Shown here: positions 24,077-36,871 of the stretch, one piece after another | How positions within the stretch are numbered: position 1 is the stretch's first letter | Layout: every line of letters starts with the position of its first letter | Source of the DNA: Embiotoca jacksoni | Lineage: Eukaryota > Chordata > Actinopteri > Embiotocidae | Length of the DNA: 64,000 nucleotides | Direction: 5' to 3' | Assembly: GCA_022577435.1 (NCBI GenBank) | Contig: JAKOON010000028.1 | Location: 3,706,872 to 3,770,871, forward strand | The notes under the pieces: generated by a model | What the model was told of the DNA's origin: nothing | The model's database searches: none | Seen by the model: the letters and a program-made list of their open reading frames with translations, nothing else | Translations under genes and position numbers: made by a program

Positions 24077-24584
24077 ACTTCATCATAAAAATGCGCCTTG
24101 ACCTTTGACCCCATTGGTTTTAAGTAAAAAGAAGAAAGATGCCATTTGGAACAAGTAAGCGAACTTCCAAAGGAGAATAATGAGCATAGGACACATGATT
24201 GATCATAGCTTTATGTACTGCAGAAGAAACAGATGTTTATTGCCATAAAAACTATCGTCATCTCAACATGAAAAGGTTTCTACTTCTTGATGCAATTAAA
24301 ATATTTCACATTACACGTAGAGAGAATCTTCTTTTTTGTTCTTCATGCACACTTGCCCTCTTACAGCGTACTGTATACAGTATGCCTGCAACCCGTCTGT
24401 CTTTCTTTCGTTCTCCCTCACACACACACACACGTGAAGAGGTACTCATCTCACACAGAAGAGTACTCATAAATACTACATCAGAAATACCCACGTACAC
24501 GTGTTGCCTATAAATATGCAGAGCATCGCTGCGGGGGAATACGCAGGGTCACAGTGCAAGTGGAGTGATGGTGTGAGATTGATA

Positions 24585-24587
24585 CGT

Positions 24588-24628
<41 letters not shown>
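24585..24628 (+). repeat. (TG)n microsatellite
   Basis: CGTG units, then pure TG to 24628. Confidence 0.95.
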
Positions 24629-24629
<1 letters not shown>

Positions 24630-26305
24630 TGTGCTTATCTTTGAAACACGAACATCAATGTTGTTGGATCGCCACAAGGCAAACAAGCTCGCTAAACATA
24701 ACGTATTGTTCATGCTGCGGTTCACAGTCATTCATCTTTTACTCTCTAGAAAAGTCAACATACATAAGTATGTATGAGTTTCCTACTTCCTACTATGTGC
24801 ACGATAAATTAAAATTAATTTAAGACATACTGGCTCACAAAAACAATGTCATATGTATATTTTAGGCCTTTTCATGACATACTGTCGTTGATCATGTTAT
24901 TATATAGGTTTTAAACTGCATTACTTCCTATGTTCTCTTACTTTTTGTCATTTGTAGCTTTGATATTTAAGTGCTGTGCTTTTAATTACTGGGGGAAGTT
25001 TAATTTCATGCAGATTTTATACACAGATCAAAGGATAACTAATTATAAAATGGCATTCACTGTATTTTTGCTGTGCAATAAATCATGTCATCATATTCTT
25101 AGTAGATCAATAATTCTTCTGACAAGTACATCATCTTAGAATTTTCAATATCCTATCATCAGTTTTCACAGGATTGCAAATCGTTTTAGCACAAAAACGA
25201 ACTGGAAGAAGCTGCTGCAGATAAAAAAAAAAATATACAGTGTATAACAGTATGATGTATAACAACTGAGTACATCCATGTGCAATATCCCTTTTTTTTT
25301 TTTTTTATTGTGGAATTAAAAACAAACAGGATTACAAGAGAAGCGAGCACACGTGACCGCTGCATCAAAAGGGATTACACTTGATTGTACCTTCCAATTA
25401 AAGCTAATTTCATGAACAAGGTTATAAAAGAGTCTGTAAACATCACAGCTCTCTCGGTTTTGACCATGGATGACTTAGAAGAGCTGATCTGGTACCATTA
25501 CTCAGCCTTGCTCCTGATGTCTTCCCAGTGGTCGCTCGTGGTATTGCAGCAAAACAATTCAAAGCATTTTCCCGATAGACCACCATTACAAAAGAGACAT
25601 CCGTAAACCTGTTGACAGGTTTGTAAAACCTCCCGGAGGATCGAAAAGCGAGATTTATTTCCATGAAAATCTAAAAGTCTACGGGTCCAGTGGGAATCGC
25701 TGGACGGGGGCTAGTGGGGGGGGGGGGGGTACACTAATGCACATGTGCAGAGGGCTACACAGCGAGGAAGTAAACCTAAAAGATAGAAAACCGTATGGGC
25801 TCATTCCCCAGGCGAGAACCTCCACTCTCAAACCTTTACACATGATTATTAAAATTGATAAGGAAACAGACATTTGACAAATACCAACGTCGGCCGTATC
25901 GGCCTTCTGAAACCTTTAAATCGGTCAGAACCTTTGCACCGGCGCGGCGTTAATTAGCCCGGTTGCGCGCTCCCTTGCGTTTTATTCGCCGCGCTTCGGA
26001 CGACCAACGCCGAACTGTTGTGGGCGATTGTGCGGCCGTGTTATTTTATTATTTTTTTTAATTTTTTTTTTTTTCCGAAACCCCTGTCAGGTCTGCCTTT
26101 GTTATCTGCCGGTCCTCCTGGGGGTTAATGACCCAGAATCCGTCCTCTCCTAATCCTCGTCGAAGATGAAAAGAGACATTGTTTACATACATCTGCCTTC
26201 AAAGGGGAAGGCGCCCAAATTAGAAGCAGCAAGTCAAACAGTATGCAGATGAGGCAGCTGAATGGGGTGAATAGACAACTCCCCGACTGGAGGCGCGCAC
26301 GCCTT

Positions 26306-26343
26306 CGCCCTCCTCCGCCCTCCTCCGCCCTCCTCGCCCTCCG
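26306..26343 (+). repeat. Short minisatellite, 10-bp unit
   Basis: Unit CGCCCTCCTC is repeated about three and a half times, directly upstream of G- and GGA-rich sequence. Confidence 0.85.
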
Positions 26344-26410
26344 CGCCTTCGTCTCTCAGTCGTCTCCTGTGGGTGAGGAGGGAGAAGTGCGCCGGCGGGT
26401 GGTGGGGGGG

Positions 26411-26432
26411 AGGAGGAGGAGGAGGAGGAGGA
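26411..26432 (+). repeat. (GGA)n microsatellite
   Basis: Seven AGG/GGA units after a short G run. Confidence 0.9.
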
Positions 26433-28944
26433 TTGGGTGCACACAGAGGCAGGTGCTGTGCCCCCTCACCCCCCCCCCCCACACACACACACCCCTCCCA
26501 CCCACCCTGCAGAGTTCCTCCATTGTGGTTCCTCTCAAAAAAAAGGACAGCTGTTGTGTCTCGCACCCCCCCCCCCCCCTTCGGTGTTGGCCCGTCGCGT
26601 GTGCGTTGGCATGCGTGCGTCTGGATGCTTATCAGAGTGTGTGTTTTATCAAGTGCTTTGGTTTGATGCAGGCTGCTGGAGAGCGGAGGTGCCGTCCTCG
26701 TTCGCCTCTCAGCCGTTTTGGCGCTGCTCTCGTCGTTTTCCCATCTGGGAACACTCGCTAATTTCCTCGCCTCTCACGTTCCTCTCTTTGGCCTCACGTC
26801 GCTCCTTCCTCTCACCTGTCGTCACATTTAACTCACTCCCTCGTCCCTTTTCTTGACCATCACCACTGCTCATCTGTGTTTTTTTTGCATTGTAAACTCC
26901 ATTCGCGGTTGGAATAAGCCTACGACACCTCTTCACGCGAACGAAATAAAAGCAGAAGCGTCTAATTTCGCCCCATAAGAACTTGACACGGTCTAGTTGA
27001 AAGCTCACTGCACATTTCCGACTACGAAACGTCGCACACACTCAGAAACGTGCCATCGACCTCAATGTTTGGTTTCATTAAGTTTGCTGATCTTGAAACG
27101 AACCGTGTGGCCTCGCTTGTTTCCAAATCTACAAACAGCTTATTGCTACCTTGATTAGCCATTTGGCTACAGCCTGCAAGCATTTCGAAATCACGTCACC
27201 GTCACTAAATTTAAAAGAAGAAAAGTAAGTAACTTTATTTTTCCTCTTTGTCATTACGCTTCTACATTAACCGTCCTTAATATTGAATCGCCATAATTTC
27301 TTCATCCGTCTAAACAAGGCCATTTTTAAATGATTCCCACTACTTTAATCGTTTTATCACCTTAAAAACGTACGATGTCTGATGTTTATTAGCCTGAATT
27401 TCTATATGTTTATGTTTATCTGGCGAATGGAGCTCAATGTTCACTCTAAATTTAACTATATTTTGATTTCCTCTGACTTCCAGGAGACTTTTAAAGCTTT
27501 CTTCAACAGCTAGTTACTAACTTTATTTGCATTTCAGTGCTGCAGGGTTTATCAGAGGCTTTTTTTTTTTTTTTTTTTTGTGGCTGAAATAGCTGTTGGA
27601 ATCGAGGCTGACGAAAGCAGCGAGGCATGCAACTATTAGCTAAAATACTAGAAAGAGGAACAGTTGGTGATTCTGTTTGTTTGTGGCGATAAGCAAGCAT
27701 TTCCTCCATTGTTCAAACATCGAAAAATATTGATCAGTGTTGCTTAAATATTCATTGGCTTCGTACAATCCATCTCTTCCTTCTCAACCTGCTCGACTCC
27801 TCTAAACCTCATTATTCCTTCCTCTGTCTACTTTAAAGCATCTCTCTTTCTCTCTTTCACTTCACCCATGTCTTTTTAAAAAGGCTTTGGGGGGGTAACA
27901 AGCGTGTCCAGAGTTCAGATGAGCCCCCCGTTGGGTCGACAGTCTGCCCTTTTGTCTCCTCCCAGAGCCCAGATGCCTCCGTCCTCCCCCACCCCCACCC
28001 CCGGTTCGCTGGAATGACCACATCGGCATCGGAGGAATGGCACCAGGAATTCTTTTGTGATCGCCCTGGTTAGCCTCCCCCATGCTGGCAGCCACCGGCC
28101 TCACCCCTCCACCCCGCTAATTTAATCAGCTCAGGGTAGAAGAAGAAAAAAAAAAAAAACCCGCAGCCCTCGATAAGAACTCCATTGTTTGTCTGAAATT
28201 TGAACAGACAGCTGATGAGGTAATAGTTATATCTCTGTGGGAATGTGTGAGTGTGCTGAAGTCTTTGGTTTTCATGCCAATCAACATGACTAAGAGTCCA
28301 GAGCCATGTGTGCTGTGAGTCCGCTCTTCAATTTAGACTTTCCAAAACCGAACTCAAATTCCCGCTGACGCTAAGAATTAAGCCTATAAATTAAAATATT
28401 CTGAATTGAGTTTTTGTCCTCACCATGTTGGGTCCCTCGCTTCGAGTGTGCAGTTCAGTGTCGTTTTTGAGGGCGTGAACGAGTCGAGAATTCATTGCTG
28501 GCTCGGACATGTCTTCAACAACAGCGTAGAGATGTGGAGAGCCTGATTTCACGGAAACGATACGAAATAGCCACGACTTCATAACACTGCATTGTGTTGC
28601 GGTAATTCATACAAAAACAATGCCATTAGACATTCATTGGGATCCTCTGTTGCAGTAGCTACACAAATGTGAGCCGGGGAAGTGACGCACTTCGGATGAC
28701 GTCTGCATCATGTGACTCTTTGCTTGTTAGGATGAGGCGGGTTAAAAAAATAAAACCTCTGGACCTACAGTCACATCTGCCCCCAGAACATGATCTGACC
28801 TGCAGTAACCTCAGGTTCTCCTTCTCTGTGTGGGTTCTTGTGATTGTCTACAGGTGTGCCAGAATCATGGGCGGAGCCACCAGCTGCACCTCGTCACCAT
28901 AATCGAAACCTCTACATTTACGCCGCTCTGCTTTTTTTTTTTTT

Positions 28945-29032
28945 GATCTTCCTTTTTGACTTTGCAGTGACGTCACACGTTGGTTCGTGAGCTGGGGGAG
29001 GACCGAGCGGTGGCTTTTATATACAGTCCATG
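28945..29032 (-). repeat. Teleost dispersed-repeat fragment (TATATACAGTCCATGG type)
   Basis: It contains GCAGTGACGTCACACGTTGG, TTCGTGAGCTGG and GTGGCTTTTATATACAGTCC then ATGG. The reverse complement begins CCATGGACTGTATATAAAAG, close to the start of the repeat at 8157. The embedded GTGACGTCAC is a perfect CRE palindrome, which this repeat family may spread. Confidence 0.6.
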
Positions 29033-29440
29033 GCCCTGCCTCGTCTCCCTCACCTGTTGCCATAGTTTGTCTGCGCTTTGGGTTCACGAGTTTAGCCCTT
29101 TAACAATGTGACGTACCATCAGCTACTTTTTAATTTTTTTTTTATTATTACAGTGAAGTTACTTGAAAATCAGCTCACATCACTCAACCCCTGCTTAATG
29201 TGATTTAAACCCTCTATGGTAATGGGTGCATATATATGTGTTTACAGTTAGTAGTCCCACAATGAGGATTTGAAACACTTGGAGTAACAAGGGGGGGATT
29301 AATTACATTAAGTAAATTAAGACAGTATTAGATGTCACTTACCTTCATGGTTCATTACATTATTTCATTAACTGTAGCAGGGCCTTTACAAGTCAGTCAG
29401 ACTTTCTTTTATTGAGCTAAACAGCTGCAGCGTGAAACAG

Positions 29441-29471
<31 letters not shown>

Positions 29472-30629
29472 CACAGCTTCAATTACTGTGTTGTAAATCA
29501 CAACTTAAAATTCCCTGGCAGTGCAGCATCATTGTGTTTAGTTCTCAGACGAATGCTGTCACTTTCAGGACATCGGTACTGACTACATCTGTCAAAACAC
29601 CACCCGCCTTCCAGCCACGCCAGCCTCCATCCGCCCGCCGTCCCTCCTCATCGCCTCTGACAGCCTGATTGTTTTGTGTGTAAGCGATTTTCCAGTCGAG
29701 CAGCTATAGCTTTGAAGAACCCTCCCATGTAGCCACACGACAGCATCTCAACATACAAACTGAGAAGTGTGTGCATCAGAGGTCTCTTCTTTTTTTTTTT
29801 TTTTTTTTTTTTTTTGATGAATTGATTCTTCCCACACGTCAGCTTTTCTCCACGTGAGGTGATGAATGGATGATTCATGTGGCAAGGGAGATACGGAGCG
29901 AATCAATTTCTGGTGACCCGCGTTGTAGCGGTGACCCAGAAGGCGAGGCGCGTGGGAGTGCGAGGTGGTGTGAGGCGAAGGGAGGGAGCCGCATCTACAT
30001 CACAATATCATTGACATTTTTAACATGTATTGTTTGTATTGATTGGAGAGGAGGAGGTGCAGCAGTTTCCTTTAACACTCATCCTTAAACGTCTTGATTG
30101 GCCGGTGTACACACACACACACACAAAAAAAAAATCAAAATACAGAACGACAACTGTGTAGAAATGATGCTGCGTGTTCACGACCAGCCTGCTTTCATTT
30201 TTTAGAAACATTTTGCTTTTGTTTTATTAAAATCTCATAACTTAAGTCCAATTTCTGTTTGTCTTTTCCACTTTTATTGGAGAAGATTTTAGAACCTATG
30301 AGGTTGAGAGACAACCATGTGTTCACTTTATGCTGCCAAAAGACAATATGCTGTTCTATTGCAAAAGTTGAGCGAGGATTTACTTTGATTTGACTTCTTT
30401 TTTTTTCTTTTTTATTTGTGAGTTTCTCTTACCTTCCCATTAACTGGTTTCCTCAGTTGTTGTTGTCGTCAAGGTCACAGAGTTTCAAACATTTACTTTG
30501 AGTGGAAAAGTGGATCTTTTTATCCTGAAAAGAACTTTTTATTTTTTCCCAAACAAATTCCGGTTTAATAAATGGGATTTTAATTGGTCTGTTTGCTGAC
30601 TGAACATGGAGACAGACTTCAGTCTCCAT
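29033..30629. other. Non-coding stretch
   Basis: (CA)n at 29441-29469, poly(T) of ~25 around 29790-29815 and a short (CA)n at 30109-30124. No exon is supported. Confidence 0.55.
29441..29469 (+). repeat. (AC)n microsatellite
   Basis: About 14 AC units. Confidence 0.95.
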
Positions 30630-30830
30630 TAACTACCATCAAGGTGCCCTTCCCTTGAGCAAGGTGCTTAGCCTCCTGCTGCTGCAGTGCATCTGCTCGG
30701 TGGTCATCGGTACACGACTTTGGTTATACTAAACAGAACTCGCATGTAGGTGTTTGTGTATGAATGACTCTAATGAGCAACTGCACAACAGATGCAACTC
30801 AGAGGTGCACGCTCAATGTACATACTCCCG
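30630..30830. repeat. SINE-like dispersed repeat (CCTTGAGCAAGGTGCTTAG type)
   Basis: CATCAAGGTGCCCTTCCCTT is followed by GAGCAAGGTGCTTAGCC, GCTGCAGTGCATCTGCTCGG then TGGTCATCGG, and CTCGCATGTAGGTGTTTGTG. The same order (TTGAGCAAGGCACTTAACC..CTGCTCCAGTGG) is very common in teleost genomes. The copy is diverged and bounded only roughly. Confidence 0.6.
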
Positions 30831-31309
30831 AACAAATGAATAAAGAAATACATGAAGAATTATACAATATCTGAAGGCATGCTTTCAGCTAGTTTTCTCT
30901 CAGTTTGCCTCATGTGAAGTTACGTATTGATGCACAAGTAAGGCATTAAGAGACGTTTAAAAAGTGTCTCTCAACATGTCATTTAACCAACAAAAAACAT
31001 TTACTGTGACAATGCCAAAATTTGTATTGTCCTGTATTTTTCATGCAGATACACAAAGTCATTTGTCCTCATCTATTTCATGGTATAAGTGTCTTCTTCA
31101 ATTTAAGCCATGAACCATGACTCTGTTGTGTTCACATGAGAACTTATGAAGCATTAAACAGAGGTTTGTAAGATCAGGGGTAAAAAGGCCCAAAACAGCT
31201 GCAGGAAGGAGTTCAGTTTTCTTTTATGTCACATTGAATTAATCAATTATCTTCACACAGAAGAGGTTCACAATCAGCCTGGTGGTCATAATGCCCCCTT
31301 CTGTTCCTG
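30831..31309. other. Non-coding stretch, nothing recognised
   Basis: AT-rich, single-copy-looking sequence without coding or repeat support. Confidence 0.5.
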
Positions 31310-31460
31310 GCCCTGCATTTGCAAGAATGGAATCGGCTAGGGTAACCGTGACCTTTGACCTTTGAGCACCAAAATCAAATTAGTGCAACCCTCAAGTCTC
31401 AGTGAATGTACGTGGTAAGTTTGAAAGAAATTCCCTCAAGGTGTTTGTGACTTATGTTCC
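31310..31460 (+). repeat. Teleost dispersed repeat (TGACCTTTGACCTTTGA type)
   Basis: GTGACCTTTGACCTTTGAGC is followed by ACCAAAATCAAATTAGTGCA, ACCCTCAAGTC and GAAATTCCCTCAAGGTGTTT. I recall this order from a very abundant fish repeat. The tandem TGACCTTTGACCTTTGA is also a direct-repeat nuclear receptor half-site arrangement. Confidence 0.65.
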
Positions 31461-32747
31461 TAAACCTTCAACGAACGGAAAGACGTAAAACATGAAAACC
31501 TCCGGGCCACAGCTCGAAGGCTCGAAGAAAAGAATCAGCTCTTGTCTGACATGGAAAGAATAAACTGTTAACCTGAGACAATCCGTCACCAAGCATGACA
31601 ACGTCTTTGTATTACTTTGAGAAACTCCCTGTTCCTTTGGTAGCCTCGATCGCTGTATTACTTTCCATGTCTTGTCACTATTTGGATTCCAACACTTCCT
31701 CACGATGCCCTCTCTTTCCACTTTGCTGCTCCAGCCGACACGAGCCGAGAGAAATCTCCGCCATGGGAGACGATTAATGGGGTTCAGGTGCTCCTCTCTG
31801 TCTCCCTTTTGTATCCTCGTGACCAGAACTCCACCCCGCCCGCTCGCCGCAAGGGTGCAATTTGGACACTTTATTTTTCAAGGTGAGTAAATGTAAAACA
31901 AATCACCTCGTTATATTTCTGCAGCTGGAAGCGTGCGCTAGCAGAGTTCGGCCCTGACAAATGATGAGCGCATCGATTATCTTCTGGAAATCAAATCATT
32001 TGCATGAGCCATAAATCTGTTGGTTTATTCATGAACTTTAAAAAAAAAATAATTCAGACATAGTCCGGGCCTGTTGTCATGTCTGTTGTCAGGCTTCTTT
32101 AACACAGTAACAGAAGCTGATGGGTATCAGAGTTTGTACAGACAAAAAAGAAAAGAAAAGAAAAAAAAAAAAAGCACTTTTCTTTTGTTGCTGTCAAACA
32201 CATTTTTGAAAAAAAATAAAAAAATGGTGACTGAATACAACATTTTATCTGGTACGAATGGAAGTTTTTCTCACATGTCAGAAAGTGATACTTTTACGAG
32301 TCTGGACTTGATAAGATTGAGATTTTGGCAGTGAAGGGGCGGTGAGGATGAAGAGGACAACTGTGACTTTCCCTCTTTTTTTTTTCTTTCCCTTCTCTCC
32401 TTCTTCCTCTTCCTCGCTCACACTCTTCACCCGTGTCTTGGTTTGACATCTCTCTGTTCACCAGCCAATCAGTGTCCTCTCCCTGTCGCCTCCCCACCCA
32501 CTGTCCTCCATCATACATTCAGGATGATTAATATTTAATCTGCTTCTTCACAGCTTTCCAGCAGTGCCGAGGATGAGGATGAGGAGGAAGAGGGGGGGGG
32601 GGTCCCTCGTTGGTCACGTGGTGTGCAGACCCTGATGATATTAGTATAACTGAAATATAATTCATTTATGTTAAATCCTTTGAGCTTTTTTGAGGTGACT
32701 CGGACAACCAGGACGACCCAGCGGTATATAAGAACAGAGATGGTCAG
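31461..32747. other. Non-coding stretch with possible enhancer at 31.95 kb
   Basis: No exon is supported. A/T homopolymers and a G-tract (about 32593-32601) occur. 31950-32036 is described separately. Confidence 0.5.
31950..32036. promoter_or_regulatory. Candidate conserved non-coding element
   Basis: Low-repeat sequence with CGCATCGATTATCTTCTGG, then CAAATCATTTGCATGAGCC (octamer ATTTGCAT) and GGTTTATTCATGAAC. Density of POU/homeobox-like words suggests an enhancer, but this is only inference. Confidence 0.25.
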
Positions 32748-32766
32748 CCAGCGCCATCTAGTGGTG
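32748..32766 (-). promoter_or_regulatory. CTCF-like binding motif (minus orientation)
   Basis: CCAGCGCCATCTAGTGGTG. The reverse complement CACCACTAGATGGCGCTGG matches the CTCF consensus very closely. It is the strongest such motif I saw in the window. Confidence 0.6.
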
Positions 32767-34499
32767 AAATTACATTGATTGCACGTGTCAACGTGAAGCA
32801 ATGAAGGGTTTCTTTGCAACACTTAAAAAGAAGGTAAATTCTGTCAAAAAAAACAAACCAACAACTTTATTTTGCGTGAATCTGAAAGATAAAAAGGTAA
32901 AAATCCAACAGGACTGTGTACACACTGCAACTAACTGGCAACAGGTCAACATGTAAGATAATACTGGAGTGCAAAAGGAGCGGACATGACATTTGAGTTT
33001 GTTGAGTTTCACAGAAAAAGGCTGGGTATTTAAGTAAATTATTTAAAGGAGGTATAAGGAGTAAGATTTGTCTTTTTTTTTTCTTTCTGTTTATCTCTTG
33101 TCCTACGCTCCAGTCCAGGAGGTGACGGTAATGCTCCTATCAGCCGGTTGCCAACCATTAATAAATAAATCCAAAGAAGAAGAGGAAGCGCAAAACAGCG
33201 CCCCCCTCGGTTTCAATAGCTGCAGAGTGTCTCCCAGTCGAAGCGGTCAAACGTGGCGTTGCACCCACACCGAGGCCTACCGATAAAAACAGGTGAAAAA
33301 ACATTCATGAGTTAAAAAAAAAAAAAAAAAAAGTAAATAAAACGGTCCACTTTCAAGCTGCTGTGAAACAGTAACAGCGGGTGTCGGGGAGCATTAACTT
33401 TAAAGTGAAACGCCATGTAGGCTAACACAAAGGACAGGAAGTTAAGTATCAGGAGACAGAAGTTCAGTCAACGAACAAGCAAGGAGACAAGTGGGACTAA
33501 ATATATCACGTGTCCTCTGTGAAAGACCGCTGGGACTTCACACAACATCGAACAACGTGAGTTAAATACCGCCCTTGTTTCTTTTCACTCTGCTTTTTAT
33601 GGTTTTTTTTATTTTTTTTAAATTTTATCGACCAGACTTTAAACTGTAGCTCTTGTAATAACCCCTTAAAGGATATTTAATTTTTTTTTTTTTTTTTATT
33701 GTGGCTTTATGGGTCACGCACAAAATCATTTTATAAAGATTGACCCACTGGTGGATCTCATAAAGTATGATGAATTAAAGTATTGTAAATCTGCCGTGAG
33801 TAAAATCAAATAACCTTAAAGCACTACGTGTTTCTACATAACTGCACTCAACTATACAGACTCTTGCTATCTTGTATTACATTACATCATAATGCAACTT
33901 CCCCCCCCCACAACTGCATTTATTTTTGCATTGTATGTGATTACTTATTGTGCTGCAGTGACCAAAACCACTTGGTCTCACAAACCTCATCAGTGAGTCC
34001 TCATATTGTTTGTTTGTTTAATTTGTTGCCCTGTTGTTTAATTTAATATTATTCTATTTGATTTCATTTGGATATACTGTGCATTTTGAAATTTGTGTCT
34101 ATTTTCTATTTTTAATACCTCTATTTTTATTCTGTCATTTTCATTGCTTTTTCATCATCCATCCATCCAGTCTCAACTCAACTGCTGTTTCTTGTAGAAA
34201 CTGTAATTTCCACTAGTTGACCTCCTATTTATGAGGTAAAACTGCTGCAAACTTAGTAGCAGGGAGTTTTTCCCGTGTCCTGTGTTGTCCTGTAAATCGT
34301 GTATTTAAATACATGCAAATATATTTGTCGATCTGTGAGTGTTCTGGGGATCTTGGGCAGTTTTTGCCCTCACCTAATATGATTTAATATGATCTTTTTT
34401 GTTTTTAACTCCCCACCTTGCAGATTTACTGATGGAAGAAAGCAGGACTCATTTCTGTTGACGGTAATAATACCACAGAGAATAAGTATTCCCCTTAGA
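32767..34499. other. Non-coding stretch with a repeat fragment
   Basis: 33108-33187 carries a familiar fish repeat string (GGTGACGGTAATGCTCC, GCCGGTTGCCAACC, CCAAAGAAGAAGAGG). Poly(A) lies near 33313-33331 and poly(T) near 33681-33697. 34220-34400 (GGGAGTTTTTCCCGTG) resembles the end of another fish repeat. There is no exon support. Confidence 0.5.
33108..33187 (+). repeat. Teleost repeat fragment (CGGTAATGC..TTGCCAACC..AAGAAGAAG)
   Basis: Motif order GGTGACGGTAATGCTCC, GGTTGCCAACCATTAATAAA, CCAAAGAAGAAGAGG is one I know from many fish introns. A related GGCGGTAATGTGCC word occurs in both copies of the 52/54 kb duplication. Confidence 0.55.
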
Positions 34500-34740
34500 G
34501 GCTTCATTCTCCCCGCTTTTCATTGAAAACACCAAAAGTGGTCGGTTAATCTTGAGCATCCCTCAAAGTCTCCAAGCAATGATTCAAGAGGACCCCGAGG
34601 GGCCCCGAGAGCCACTCGTCTGGTCTATTTTCCTCCTCCAGTCAGACTAATCCAATATGTCTGCTAATTAAATCATTCAAGTGTCCGCCACCCTGTCTGC
34701 AGCCCGCTAATGCATCGTCAATACCTGCCTTAACTGTTCG
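34500..34740. promoter_or_regulatory. Candidate conserved non-coding element
   Basis: About 240 bp with no simple repeats in a repeat-dense area. It contains CAAGCAATGATTCAAGAGG, TGTCTGCTAATTAAATCATT and GCCCGCTAATGCATCGTC, i.e. several homeodomain TAAT cores and balanced composition, typical of vertebrate developmental enhancers. Conservation cannot be tested here. Confidence 0.3.
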
Positions 34741-34816
34741 GATGAAGGAGAGCTTTTTGTGACACGAGAGGAAATAGGAGAGATGACGGGAGTCTTTGAA
34801 GCATGTCTGGAGCTGC

Positions 34817-34862
34817 AGAGGAGGAGGAGAAGGAGGAGGAGGGGGAAGAAGAAGAAGAAGAG
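34817..34862 (+). repeat. (GGA)n/(GAA)n purine tract
   Basis: Imperfect GGA units merging into GAA units, all purine on this strand. Confidence 0.95.
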
Positions 34863-35660
34863 GCGTCCTGGAATTAGTTGTCGCGAGGAGGAAGATCAGA
34901 GTCACATGATGGCTGAGAGTTTGAAGGCTCTGCTGCGGTTTTCCAGACGTCAGGAAGGGAGCTCAGAAGTGTTTGTGATGTGGCGGCCTGCCTGCATCAG
35001 AGGCAGAGAGAAGGTTTGAGGTTTCGTGTTCAGGATGAGAGAGTCGGCTCGGTGATCTGTCATCTCGAATTCTCTTCACGAAAGGGGTTTTGATTGATTA
35101 GTAGGAGGTTTTAGTAGCCGAACACCACCGTTTCACCTTTTTCCCCTCCGCAATAACCTGAAAATCGGACCAGCTGTCATCATATACGCTTCTTACAGTT
35201 TGTACCAACTCGTGGCTACATTTATTTGGTCTGAAAAACAGCCATGTCAAATTCCAGACATGTAGATATTTGACAGGAGAGAACAGAAAAGTGACTGAGA
35301 GCTTGTAAAACTCTGGTGTTTCCATACAACTCTGTCTGTTTGTTCAGTCAGTTAATCCAGCTTTACTTGTGTCGCACCTTTCACACACGTTCAGTGTTTT
35401 ACACAGGACTGACCAGCTGATTATAAGGCAGGACAAACATATGCAGTGAAACAATGTCAGATAAATGCACAGAAATAAAAAATAATAGTCTGGAAATAAT
35501 TGTTTTTAAAAATCAGTAAAATTGAAAAAGAACGGGACAAATGAATTAGATGAGAGAATGTGTCTGCTGACATGCTTTACTCTTACCTATATTCTTATTC
35601 TTTATATTATTTCAACAAATTACAATATTAAAAGCGGCAATAATTGTCTCTATGGGACCT

Positions 35661-35676
35661 CCAGCAGGTGGCACTG
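35661..35676 (+). promoter_or_regulatory. CTCF-like motif (plus orientation)
   Basis: CCAGCAGGTGGCACTG resembles the CTCF consensus CCASYAGRKGGCRCTG. Motif-only evidence. Confidence 0.4.
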
Positions 35677-35757
35677 TTGTCAAAGTAAAGTCTTCTGGTC
35701 GCGTCCAGCTGATGATTGTTTTACTTTACTATTTAGTCTAGTGTGAGTCCAGCCATC

Positions 35758-35760
<3 letters not shown>

Positions 35761-35832
<72 letters not shown>
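35761..35832 (+). repeat. (CA)36 microsatellite
   Basis: 72 bp of uninterrupted CA. Confidence 0.98.
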
Positions 35833-35834
<2 letters not shown>

Positions 35835-36758
35835 GCTTACTTGTTGTTAAGGTATCAAGTGTCAAACGACCGACCATACACACTTGAGGGAGTGTCGCTG
35901 CAACACCCGAGAAGCTGAGAAACCCCCTCAGAGCTGAGAGAGGTCAACGCTGCACTGAGGATAAAAAAAATGTTTTGGCACATAGAGACCTAGATAAGGT
36001 TTTATATTATATTCAATACAATAGTTTATAGAGGCTGAAGCAGCTTCTTTTGGCTTTTTTTTTTTTTTTACTTTTAAAGTTTAAAATATTTTCCTATTGA
36101 TCAGCTAATTGATTAATTGTTTCAAGCACTGGTGTTAAAGATTTGTTGAAACTGTGCAATATCTTCTGCAGTAAGATTAAAAACAACAACAACAACAACA
36201 ACACAAATACTGAGTTGCCAATTCCCATATCAGACATTAAGTCTGCCAGTTACCTTTAGAAAACACTCCTTATGAGATAAAGAGCTGCATTTTACCATAA
36301 ACGGATGCGGAATTACATTTTATGTCATAATTTATGTTTCTGGGATTATTTAAGTAAATTGGCTTCATTTTGAAGTTGCACCTGTTGTAGATCTGTCCAT
36401 CTGTGTGCCTGTATGATATCAGTCACCTCAGGACAGTTTGCGACCACATGAAAAGATGGATTTCCGTTACTGTGTGGAAAAGAGTTAATCTCACCCGCGT
36501 CAGGTTTACCTGCTGTCGCCGGGCGAACGCTACAGCGACCGTACTGATTGGCTGTTGGCCTCTGGGCTCCATTGTTGTGGCCGTGCTTCTGTTGTCTCAT
36601 ACCTCAACAGCTGTAATGAGAGAGGGGAGGCCGGGACGGGGTGTAGGGAGGGAGGGGGGTTTCCCCCCCCCCCACCCTCCTGTAGGGAAGCTGTTGAGCT
36701 TAATGTTTAATAAGCCACTGGACACAGAAGGAAACCTGATCCTCTCCGGAGAGGCTGG

Positions 36759-36777
36759 TGTGTGTGTGTGTGCGTGC

Positions 36778-36865
<88 letters not shown>
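36759..36865 (+). repeat. (TG)n microsatellite
   Basis: About 107 bp of TG with a few C interruptions in its first half. Confidence 0.97.

Positions 36866-36871
<6 letters not shown>

Larger units (their letters stand above)
24077..28944. other. Non-coding stretch with GC-rich part at 25.9-26.8 kb
   Basis: Contents include (TG)n at 24585, T and G homopolymers (G11 near 25718, T20 near 27560), a minisatellite at 26306 and (GGA)n at 26411. 26085-26240 is low in repeats and has TF-like words (CCTTTGTTATC, ATTGTTTACATA) but is unproven as an enhancer. 25440-25620 resembles a decayed dispersed repeat. Frames through the C/G tracts encode only Pro/Gly runs. Confidence 0.5.
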
